Shown here piece by piece: positions 1-6,237 of a DNA stretch of 11,380 nt. Both the position numbers and the translations under genes were made by a program. The notes under the pieces were generated by a model. It was given only the letters and a program-made list of their open reading frames with translations. It did no database searches and was not told the origin of the DNA. The stretch comes from Prasinococcaceae sp. CCMP 1430 (taxonomy: Eukaryota; Prasinodermophyta; Palmophyllophyceae; Prasinococcales; Prasinococcaceae). How positions within the stretch are numbered: position 1 is the stretch's first letter; each line of letters starts with the position of its first letter. The DNA is taken from positions 228,744-240,123 of the forward strand of contig RQSC01000027.1 of the NCBI GenBank assembly GCA_013416795.1, written 5' to 3'.

Positions 1-246
1 GGGGCGAGGGAGAGAGCACAATCCGCGCCAGGGGCGCCCCCGCCGCGCCGCGGCGCGCAGGAAGAGGCGCGCGCGCGCGCACGAAAAGAAGCGCGCGAGC
101 GAGGAAGGCGCACGCGCCCCGCCAGGCGGGACGAGCGGCCAGGGAGCGGTGCGCGTGCGCGCGCGTGTGCGGGGAGGGTGGGGCAAGGCGGGAGGGGGGA
201 AGGTATCGCAGAGGAGGGCGAGGAAGCGTCCAGGGCGGCGGAGCGC
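1..246. other. 5' flank of PEX13, GC-rich, no gene seen
   Basis: This stretch lies upstream of the PEX13 start and presumably holds its promoter and 5' leader. It is very rich in CpG and purine runs and contains an alternating GC run at 67-80 followed by AC, a sequence type that can adopt Z-DNA. I see no TATA box, splice signal or ATG-initiated gene. The PEX13 reading frame stays open upstream to about position 178 but has no ATG there, so it does not argue for a longer protein. What lies left of position 1 is unknown. Confidence 0.4.
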
Positions 247-1461
247 ATGGCGGCCAAGCCCTGGGAGGCCGCAGGCGCCATCGCCGGGGACGCGCCGAGC
301 CCCCTCGCCGGGGCGGCGGGCGAGGCCGCCAGGGCGCAGGCGGCAGAGAGGGGGGCGGCCCAGGGCGCCACGGCAGCCCCCGCCGGCGCGTCTGCGGCGG
401 CTCCGGGGCCGAGGCCGTGGGAGTCGCATTCGGCCGCGGGGGGGACGTACGGCGCAGGGGGCGTGTACGGGAGCTCGTACAACTCCGCGTATGGGGGGGG
501 CTACGGCTCGGCGGGCTACGGCGGCTACGGCAGCAGCATGTACGGCGCCGGCGGCTACGGGAGCAGCTTGTACGGCGGCGGCTACGGCAGCGGCATGTAC
601 GGCGGCGGCGGCTACGGCAGCAGCTTGTACGGCAGCGGCCTGTACGGCAACCGCTACGGCGGCGGCATGTACGGCGGCGGCATGTACGGGGGGGGCATGT
701 ACGGCGGAGGCATGTACGGCGGGGGCATGTACGGCGGCGGCATGTACGGCGGGGGTGGCATGATGGGCGGCCCCGGCATGATGGATCCCAATGACCCGCG
801 CAACCAGCCGATGCCGCCGCCACCCGCGTGGCAACGCCTGCTACACTCGCTGAACAACGTCATGTCCTTCTTCGGGCGCGTGAGCTTCCTCGTCGACGAG
901 AACACGCACGCCCTCCACTTCTTCATCACCGCGCTGCTGCAGCTCTTCGATCGCACCGGCAGCCTGTACAGCGAGCTCGCGCGCTTCGTGCTGCGCATCC
1001 TGGGTTTCAAGATCGCGCAGAAGAAGCGTGAGGAAGAGGCCTTCGCGCACCACCACAGCATGCAGCAGCAGATGATGGACGAGCAGCAGAGGCAGCACCA
1101 GATGCACCAGGGGCCCATGGGGGCGATGCAGGGCCCGCCGGGGGCGCCCGGGGCAGCGCCGGGCATGCAGAGGGGCCTCGCGGGCGCGCCCAGCGCCAGC
1201 GCCTCTGCGCAGGGCGCGCAGGGCGCGCAAGATGTGCAGAACGCCCAGGCCACGCAGCAGTTCGCCGGCGCGTGGGGCGCGAGTGGCGCCGGCGGGGCCG
1301 CTGCAGCGACCGGCACGCCGGCGGCTGGCGGCACGGCGAAGGTTGAAGGCGCTGGAGCCGCAGGCGCTTCTGTAGACGCCGCGGCGAAGCCCCACGGCTT
1401 GCCGGGAATGCCGCCCGCAGCCGCGCCTGCGCCGCAGCCCGCAAAGCCTGGCGATTCCTGA
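247..1461 (+). CDS. PEX13: Peroxin 13, plant-type peroxisomal import factor
   Basis: Integral peroxisomal membrane protein of the matrix-protein docking and translocation machinery; in other organisms it works with Pex14 and the receptor Pex5. The 404-residue product shows: a KPWE-like motif at residues 4-7, characteristic of the Pex13 N-terminus, and a second PWE at 57-59; a Tyr-Gly-rich segment at 66-170 with 21 YG dipeptides, ending in six tandem MYGGG units; a proline-rich linker; and the conserved Pex13 region at about 195-255, with FFGRV, LLQLFDR and ELARFVLR resembling land-plant Pex13. A charged/Gln/His stretch (259-290) and an Ala/Gly/Pro/Gln-rich tail follow. There is no C-terminal SH3 domain, unlike animal and yeast Pex13 but like plant Pex13. 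The start is the first in-frame ATG. It converges on the TBC gene with 282 bases between stops. I am confident of the family. Confidence 0.9.
   Translation: MAAKPWEAAGAIAGDAPSPLAGAAGEAARAQAAERGAAQGATAAPAGASAAAPGPRPWESHSAAGGTYGAGGVYGSSYNSAYGGGYGSAGYGGYGSSMYGAGGYGSSLYGGGYGSGMYGGGGYGSSLYGSGLYGNRYGGGMYGGGMYGGGMYGGGMYGGGMYGGGMYGGGGMMGGPGMMDPNDPRNQPMPPPPAWQRLLHSLNNVMSFFGRVSFLVDENTHALHFFITALLQLFDRTGSLYSELARFVLRILGFKIAQKKREEEAFAHHHSMQQQMMDEQQRQHQMHQGPMGAMQGPPGAPGAAPGMQRGLAGAPSASASAQGAQGAQDVQNAQATQQFAGAWGASGAGGAAAATGTPAAGGTAKVEGAGAAGASVDAAAKPHGLPGMPPAAAPAPQPAKPGDS
667..756 (+). repeat. 15-bp tandem coding repeat (MYGGG x6) in PEX13
   Basis: Six in-frame copies of a 15-base unit, ATGTACGGNGGNGGN, encode MYGGG six times (Pex13 residues 141-170). 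The copies differ almost only at third codon positions of the glycine codons, so the protein repeat is preserved while the DNA has drifted a little. The array is the C-terminal end of a longer, less regular YG-rich region that starts near base 442. It is a likely site of length variation between strains. Confidence 0.95.
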
Positions 1462-1743
1462 GCGCTCGCGCACGCTTGTGCGCAGGCGGCGCGTCCTTGA
1501 GAGAATTGATTATTAATGTCGGGCTCTGTGTCGGCTCGTTGCTCCCTACCAGCCCCGACCGCGCGCCGACCGCGCGCGGAGCTTTGGGCGGCGGGAGCGC
1601 GCATGCCGCGGACTCCGCCATGACGTGTTGCGTTGTGCTGTGCTGTGCTGTGCTGTGCTATGTTTGTTTTTGTTTGTTCTGTGTAGCCTCGCCTCGTTTC
1701 GGTGCGTTGCGCTGTCGCCCCCTGCGTGTGCCGCGGCTGCTCC
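1462..1743. other. Convergent 3' region between PEX13 and the TBC gene
   Basis: The 282 bases between two convergent stop codons must hold both 3' UTRs. They contain an AT-rich patch at about 1505-1516, five tandem TGTGC units at 1634-1658, and a T/G-rich tract (about 1659-1684) that reads as a GU-rich element on the PEX13 strand. Such elements often lie near eukaryotic cleavage/polyadenylation sites, but I see no AATAAA or TGTAA signal. No gene is recognisable. Confidence 0.5.
1634..1658 (+). repeat. (TGTGC)5 microsatellite followed by a T/G-rich tract
   Basis: Five perfect copies of the pentamer TGTGC lie in the PEX13/TBC 3' intergenic space and run into a T-rich tract with TGTTT-like units. 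The location suggests 3' UTR sequence or a downstream polyadenylation element, which is inference. Confidence 0.9.
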
Positions 1744-3645
1744 TCAGCGCATGGCGCTGGGAGAGAAGAGCTTGGGGGATCGCAAGGCGAGCGGCACGGG
1801 CGAGGGTTGCGTTTCCTGTCGCGGCCGCCTTGGCGTTCCGGCCGCGCGCGAGGGCGTTCCGAGGCAGAGGCTCTCGACGGGGGAACCCACCCAGTCGGGC
1901 GAGAGCGGCGCCGCGCGTGGAGTGCCGCAGCCCGCGCCGAAGAGAACGCGCGGCGCGGGCGAGTTCTCCTTGTCGGCCTCACCACCGCCCAGCGGTGGCG
2001 TGTGCCCGTGCGGGCGGGCGCTTGCCTCGCCGCTCCCTTCGCAAACCTCTGCGCCCAGGCTGAGCGCCTTTCGGAGCGACGGCGTGCTCTGCATCTCGAT
2101 GCAAACGCCCGCCGGTGCTTCCACGCCCGCGGGCAAGCTGCTCGAGTGCGCCAGCCGAGTGCGCCTCCTCGCCTCGCCCGTGCGAGCGCCGCCGCCGGCA
2201 GCAGCCGCGGTGCCGCCCGTCACGCGCCTGACGAACTTTGAGATGGGCGTGAAGATCGCTTCGTCCATCTTGGCGCGCGCGCGGCGCGCCGCCTTGGCCG
2301 CCGGGCTGCCAGGCAAGCTCTCACCCCAGGCGTCCACGCCGCCCCTCCCCCCTGGATGGCCGCGGGTGCAGGCGTCCCCCTCGGCGTCGCGCTTGCGCTT
2401 GGAGCGCGCCTTGCTGGCGCGGCGCATGCGCGTCATCTGCGAGTTGCTAAGGGGGGAAAGCACAGCGCGCGCGCCGCCCGGTCCCTGCGCCACTGCGTCA
2501 AACGGCGGTGGCGGGGGAGTGAGCAGCTCCTGGAGCGGCCTGTCCGCATCTCCGAGCGCGCTCTTGAGGAACGCCTGCGCATCAACTGTGGCGAGCTGCG
2601 GGGCGCGGATGATTGCTGCCATCTCGGCAAGCCCATCCGCCACCACTAGCTCGCTGCGCATCTCCTCGAGTGCCGCCAAGGCAGTGCCCAGCAGCACGGA
2701 GCGGGCGCCGTCGGTGCCGACGCCCTCCGGGGCGTCCCCGCCCGCGAGTAGGAGCGCGTCCCATACGCGCAGCGTGAGCGCCGTTGGAAGCACCCCCACG
2801 AAGCACGACAGCGCCCACCGGGGAAGCAGCAGCACCATGTCGAGACCCGCGGCCTCCAGGTGCTCAGCGAGCTCGGGCGAGCGCGCTGCGAGCAGCCTGG
2901 GGAAGAGGGCCATGTCGTCGACCAGCCCGCTCAGCTTGGCCGAGAAGTAGCTCGGGAGCAGGCCGCCCACCACATGGACCATCGTTTCGAACGCAGCCAC
3001 CTCGTCACCCTTATACACGCAAAGCAGAAATCCAGCGAGCAAGTTCATGCCCTGAAGGTACGACGCCGAAGGCACGGCGGCGGCCACCGCCAAGAGCACG
3101 CGACGCAGCCTAGGAATGTAACTCCCGACGCTGTCATGGCCGCCGTCGGCGTCGGCGTCGGCGGGAGCGCGACCGGGTTTGGAATCGGGAGCGGGAGCGG
3201 GAGCGGGTGCGCCTTCGTCACGTTCCGGTCGTTGCTGCTTCTGACACGCGCAACAGCCCTCGTCGCGCATCGAGTTGTGCTCCTTCCAGCCGTCGTCGCC
3301 GCCTTCCTCTCGGCCGCGCCCCTGCGGCCTGCGCCTGGCGAAGAGCAGGTGCTCGGGGAAGGTGCGCGGCAGGTCGGCCTCGATGACGTTGACCCAATTG
3401 TGTCGGAGCGCCTCATCGGACGTACCTTCGCGCAGGCAATCTTCGTATCGCGGCGCGGATCCCGCGCCGCCCCGGTGCGCCGCGCGTGTGCGGCGCACCG
3501 CCTCGAGCCAGCACCTGGCGCGCTGGCCGCCTGTGCCTGTGCACGCGTGGCCAAGCCGCGCAGACTCCGCCCCCCCCCGGGCGCGCCTCGCGCACGCCCA
3601 CTGGCGCGCGCGCCCCCGCTCCCCGCTCCCGCGCCCCGCGGCCAC
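1744..3645 (-). CDS. TBC-domain Rab GTPase-activating protein, 5' end unresolved
   Basis: Predicted Rab-GAP that would accelerate GTP hydrolysis by a Rab on membranes. Numbering residues from base 3645, the TBC domain spans about 38-355. It opens with a RARCWLEAV segment, then carries the arginine-finger motif IEADLPRTFP (R94) and the glutamine-finger motif YLQGMN (Q198), so both catalytic fingers are present. A low-complexity insert (about 103-178) separates them; later TBC features include FVGVLPTALTLRVWDALLL. A roughly 240-residue disordered tail carries a KRKR patch, a KEN box, an RVLF motif and many S/T-P sites. The open frame upstream begins after a TAG at 3679-3681 and has no ATG before the arginine finger. 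An upstream exon or non-AUG start is therefore needed, and homology is supported only from about 3534. The target Rab is unknown. The stop TGA is at 1744-1746. Confidence 0.8.
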   Translation of the reverse strand: MAAGRGSGERGRARQWACARRARGGAESARLGHACTGTGGQRARCWLEAVRRTRAAHRGGAGSAPRYEDCLREGTSDEALRHNWVNVIEADLPRTFPEHLLFARRRPQGRGREEGGDDGWKEHNSMRDEGCCACQKQQRPERDEGAPAPAPAPDSKPGRAPADADADGGHDSVGSYIPRLRRVLLAVAAAVPSASYLQGMNLLAGFLLCVYKGDEVAAFETMVHVVGGLLPSYFSAKLSGLVDDMALFPRLLAARSPELAEHLEAAGLDMVLLLPRWALSCFVGVLPTALTLRVWDALLLAGGDAPEGVGTDGARSVLLGTALAALEEMRSELVVADGLAEMAAIIRAPQLATVDAQAFLKSALGDADRPLQELLTPPPPPFDAVAQGPGGARAVLSPLSNSQMTRMRRASKARSKRKRDAEGDACTRGHPGGRGGVDAWGESLPGSPAAKAARRARAKMDEAIFTPISKFVRRVTGGTAAAAGGGARTGEARRRTRLAHSSSLPAGVEAPAGVCIEMQSTPSLRKALSLGAEVCEGSGEASARPHGHTPPLGGGEADKENSPAPRVLFGAGCGTPRAAPLSPDWVGSPVESLCLGTPSRAAGTPRRPRQETQPSPVPLALRSPKLFSPSAMR

Positions 3646-3681
3646 CGCACAAGATAAGGTCCGGAATCCATCCCAAATCTA

Positions 3682-3697
3682 GGATTCCATGGAATCC
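3682..3697. promoter_or_regulatory. Perfect 16-bp palindrome GGATTCCATGGAATCC
   Basis: The two half-sites GGATTCC and GGAATCC form a perfect dyad. A further GGAATCC lies at 3663-3669 and a GGATTCC at 3760-3766. The cluster sits in the divergent intergenic region and has the form of a binding site for a dimeric transcription factor. No factor can be named from sequence alone. Confidence 0.5.
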
Positions 3698-3943
3698 ATT
3701 CATATCTCACAATATCACTAGTGGACTACTGAGCGTCGCGCTGGCGGTCGCAGACGCAAGGATTCCGATTCCGCCCGGGCCTCCCGCCAGCGCGCGGTGG
3801 CCTCGCGCGCCCCCGGCCAGCAGATCAAGATCATGAGGGCCTCTGCTGTTAGAGCCGGGGCATGGTTTGGGTTCAGGTGAGGAGACTGGAGCCCACTCGG
3901 ATCTCCGGACAGATGGACAATCGTTCAGTTTTAGGGGTTATGA

Positions 3944-3952
3944 TTAGGGTTA
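3944..3952. promoter_or_regulatory. Telo-box-like element TTAGGGTTA
   Basis: TTAGGGTTA differs by one base from the reverse complement of the plant telo box AAACCCTAA, and a related TTTTAGGGG lies just upstream at 3929-3937. Plant telo boxes sit in promoters and leaders of translation-related and other housekeeping genes. Here the element lies in an AT-rich island between divergent genes. A regulatory role is inference. Confidence 0.4.
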
Positions 3953-4060
3953 ATAAGTGACATCCGAAATTCGCATTGTATGTGGGGGGGGCGTGGTTAG
4001 GGCAGCAGCAGGGGCGGGGCGGCGCCTGCTGCCTGCGTGCCACAGGGCGCTCGCTGCGCG

Positions 4061-4098
4061 GGCGGCGAGGGGCGGTGAGGGGCGGCGAGGGGGAGGGG
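4061..4098 (+). repeat. G-rich 10-bp tandem repeats with G-quadruplex motif
   Basis: Three copies of GGCGGYGAGG at 4061-4090 are followed by GGGAGGGG. Read across the junctions, they give four runs of at least four guanines (4069-4072, 4079-4082, 4089-4093, 4095-4098) separated by loops of 6, 6 and 1 base. This matches the usual intramolecular quadruplex pattern on the + strand, about 150 bases upstream of the likely HCF173-like start. Confidence 0.6.
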
Positions 4099-4235
4099 CA
4101 CATCAGCCGAGGCGGACGCACTTTGCGACTTCAAAAACGCATGCGCCATTGAGCATTGCATGAGTGATGCACGCCCGTGGGATAAAGTGATCCTCACTCG
4201 GATGCCACATCCACTGCAAAACGATGCATCGAGGG

Positions 4236-4300
4236 CCAACGATCGATGGGTCGGTCGATGGATGGAATCGATGGATGTGGAATGCATGGATGGATGGATG
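4236..4300 (+). repeat. GATG/GATC-rich simple repeat at the start of the HCF173-like gene
   Basis: A run of overlapping CGATGG and GATGGATG units, degenerate in the middle, covers the first candidate start codons of the HCF173-like gene. It translates to a Met/Asp/Gly-rich peptide unlike a transit peptide. A similar GATGGATGGATGG stretch lies at about 7629-7641 in the other divergent region, so the unit recurs in non-coding DNA here. Confidence 0.7.
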
Positions 4301-5955
4301 CGACTCGCGAGGTCGCGTGTGGGGCCCACGCGCGGCCACGCGCTGCACCGCGCGCTGCGGAGGCCGCCGCCCGGGGCGTCGCCACCGCGCCGGCGCCGGC
4401 TGCGGCGGCGCCCGAGGTCGCCGACGTCGTCCTGGTCACCGGCGCGACCGGAGGCGTCGGCAGGCGCGTCGTGGAGCGCCTCCTCGCGCGAGGCATCCGC
4501 GTGCGCGCGCTCGTGCGCGATGTGCCCAAGGCGGAGGACCTGCTGCAGCCCGCCTCGCAGCCGCTCCTCGAGATCGTGGGCGGCGACCTCACGCAGCCGC
4601 GCACGCTGGCGCCCGAGGCGTTCGCCGGCGTGCGCGCCATCGCGTCCTGCTCGGCCGTCAAGGTGGCGCCCAAGGAGGGCGACACCAACGATCGCTCCAA
4701 GTACTACCAGGGCATCAAGTTTTACGACCCGGAGATCGTGGGCGACACCCCTGAGAGCGTCGAGCTCGGCGGAATGCGCAACCTGCTCGAGGCGGCGAAG
4801 GATGCGCCGCAGTGCGCGCTCTTCGGCGACGGCAGCGCGGCGCCCGGCCAGGCGCGCGAGTACGCGGTGCTGCTGGGCGAGGGCGCCCCCGCCGGCGCCG
4901 CGGCGCGTTGGGGCGCGCTCGACGACGTCGTGATGGGCGGCGCATCGGAGAGCGCGCTGTTGCGCGTCGAGGGCGCGGGCGAGGGCGGCGCGCGCCCGGC
5001 GTACGTCTTCGGCGGCGTGCTGCGGACGGAGAACAACGGCGGCTTTGCGAGCGTGCGCACCAGGAACTACGAGCCCTCGCTCGACCTTGGCGCCTACGAC
5101 GGCCTCGCGCTGCGCGTGCGCGGCGACGGCCGCAGGTACAAGGTGCAGCTGCGTACCGACGCCGACTGGGACGGCGTCTCGTACTGCGCGACGATGATCG
5201 CGCCGCCCGAGGGCGAGTGGGCGACGGTCGACGTGCCCTTCGCGAGCTTCGTGCCCACGCGCCGCGCAAACACCCTGCCCGGCGGGCCGCCGCTCGATCC
5301 CTCGAGCGTGTGCTCCGTGCAGCTGATGCTCTCAAAGTTTGAGCTTGACGGCGAGCTCAATCCGACCTTCGAGGCAGGGCCCTTCTCGCTGCCCGTCGAG
5401 AGCGTGGTGGCGTACAAGGCCGGCGCCGCCAGTGCCGGAGCCGCTGCGGCCGACGCCCTCGGCGGCGCGCAGATGGTGCACGTGTCGAGCGCGGGCGTCT
5501 CTCGCCCGTTCCGTCCCGACGAGTTCGACTTTGCCGCCGAGCCGCCGGCGGTGGGCCTCAACGACGAGCTGGGCGGCATCCTGACGTACAAGTGGCTCGG
5601 CGAGCGCACGATCCGCGAGAGCGGGCTGGGCTACGCGATCGTCAGACCCGGTGCGCTCGTGGAGGAGCCCGCCGGCGCCGAGCTCGAGTGGGGCCAGGGC
5701 GACGTCCTCAAGGGCAAGGTGAGCAGGGACGCGATCGCCGACATGGTGGTCTCGGCGCTCGAGAGCGAGGAGGCCGTTGGGAAGACCTTCGAGGTGAAGT
5801 GCACGCTGCCCTTCCCCGAGGCCTTTGTCCCGCCCGAGGGCTTCGTGCCCAAGCGGGACTACGGCGAGGATTTCGCAAAGCTTGAGAAGGACACGGACCG
5901 CGAGGCGAAGGACCTGACCATCACCATCCCAGGCGAGGCCAACGTGGCCGCCTAG
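4246..5955 (+). CDS. HCF173-like atypical SDR with inserted CIA30 domain
   Basis: In Arabidopsis, HCF173 is a plastid atypical short-chain dehydrogenase needed for psbA mRNA translation and photosystem II assembly; a similar role here is inference. In 569 residues from base 4246: an Arg/Ala-rich, transit-peptide-like stretch (about 24-58); a Rossmann nucleotide-binding motif VTGATGGVG (64-72); the first Rossmann half to about 195; a CIA30 domain (about 221-386, with WGALDDVVMGG and GGVLRTENNGGFASVR); then the second SDR half with VHVSSAGVSRP, LTYKWLGE and the conserved AIVRPGALVEEPAGAEL region (464-480). The YxxxK catalytic pair is absent: after Y448 the fourth residue is Gly. This suggests a binding or scaffold role rather than redox catalysis. 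The N-terminus is uncertain because it falls in a simple repeat; ATG 4294 or an upstream exon are alternatives. Convergent with the subunit d gene. Confidence 0.8.
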   Translation: MGRSMDGIDGCGMHGWMDATREVACGAHARPRAAPRAAEAAARGVATAPAPAAAAPEVADVVLVTGATGGVGRRVVERLLARGIRVRALVRDVPKAEDLLQPASQPLLEIVGGDLTQPRTLAPEAFAGVRAIASCSAVKVAPKEGDTNDRSKYYQGIKFYDPEIVGDTPESVELGGMRNLLEAAKDAPQCALFGDGSAAPGQAREYAVLLGEGAPAGAAARWGALDDVVMGGASESALLRVEGAGEGGARPAYVFGGVLRTENNGGFASVRTRNYEPSLDLGAYDGLALRVRGDGRRYKVQLRTDADWDGVSYCATMIAPPEGEWATVDVPFASFVPTRRANTLPGGPPLDPSSVCSVQLMLSKFELDGELNPTFEAGPFSLPVESVVAYKAGAASAGAAAADALGGAQMVHVSSAGVSRPFRPDEFDFAAEPPAVGLNDELGGILTYKWLGERTIRESGLGYAIVRPGALVEEPAGAELEWGQGDVLKGKVSRDAIADMVVSALESEEAVGKTFEVKCTLPFPEAFVPPEGFVPKRDYGEDFAKLEKDTDREAKDLTITIPGEANVAA

Positions 5956-6237
5956 CGAGGCGTTGGGTGACGGTGGCCACCAAGGGGCGCGTGCGCCGTC
6001 GCGCGGGCGTGAGCGTGCCGGCGCGTGCCGGCGGGTGCTTAGCTCTATGTACCATGCTTGAGTGTATACGAGGCGGCGCCCGCCGATCAGTCGCGCGCCA
6101 GCCGCGCGCGCCAGCCGCGCGCTCAGGGCGCGGCGCCGAGCGGGCTCGTGGGAACAAAAATGTGTGCAGGTCACAAGAGGCGGCCCGCGGCCGCGCCTCG
6201 CTCTGCTCGCTGCGCTTTGGGTGGGGTGCCTCGGCAC
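5956..6237. other. Convergent 3' region between the HCF173-like and ATP synthase d genes
   Basis: These 282 bases must hold both 3' UTRs. They contain short GC-rich duplications, such as the repeated CGCGCGCCAGC unit near 6095-6120, and a less GC-rich patch near 6038-6070. I recognise no polyadenylation signal, RNA gene or coding region. Confidence 0.45.

Larger units (their letters stand above)
3646..4245. promoter_or_regulatory. Divergent intergenic region (TBC gene / HCF173-like gene)
   Basis: About 600 bases lie between two divergently oriented genes and presumably hold both promoters and perhaps a missing first exon of the TBC gene. Contents are: several GGATTCC/GGAATCC motifs including a 16-bp palindrome (3682-3697); an AT-rich island at about 3925-3980 with a telo-box-like TTAGGGTTA; a G-rich array of three 10-bp repeats with quadruplex potential (4061-4098); a small inverted repeat AGTGA-TCC-TCACT (4186-4198); and GATG-rich sequence from 4236. 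I see no convincing TATA box and no RNA gene. Confidence 0.5.

Noticed and set aside
1634-1690. CRISPR array or mobile-element end in the repeat-rich 3' region
   Set aside because: It is a simple pentamer microsatellite without spacers, terminal inverted repeats or a transposase.
654-1985. Long minus-strand open frame (443 codons) across PEX13, ending in PPPYM repeats
   Set aside because: It is the antisense reading of the YG repeat and of GC-rich codons. It overlaps the clearly homologous PEX13 and the convergent region, and shows no domain.
3112-3339. Retained intron inside the TBC domain
   Set aside because: No good GT donor near the FPEHLLF segment, and the frame remains open through it. 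Coded low-complexity insert preferred.
3929-3953. Interstitial telomere or chromosome-end remnant
   Set aside because: Only isolated TTAGGG units, no tandem array. Normal single-copy genes lie on both sides.
4157-4198. Short inverted repeats TGCAT-N5-ATGCA and AGTGA-TCC-TCACT as a structured RNA
   Set aside because: Stems of only five base pairs are expected by chance; no conserved RNA family features.
4160-4933. Plus-strand frame of 257 codons overlapping the HCF173-like gene
   Set aside because: Arg/Ser/Ala shadow of the real frame; the overlapping frame carries the Rossmann and CIA30 motifs.
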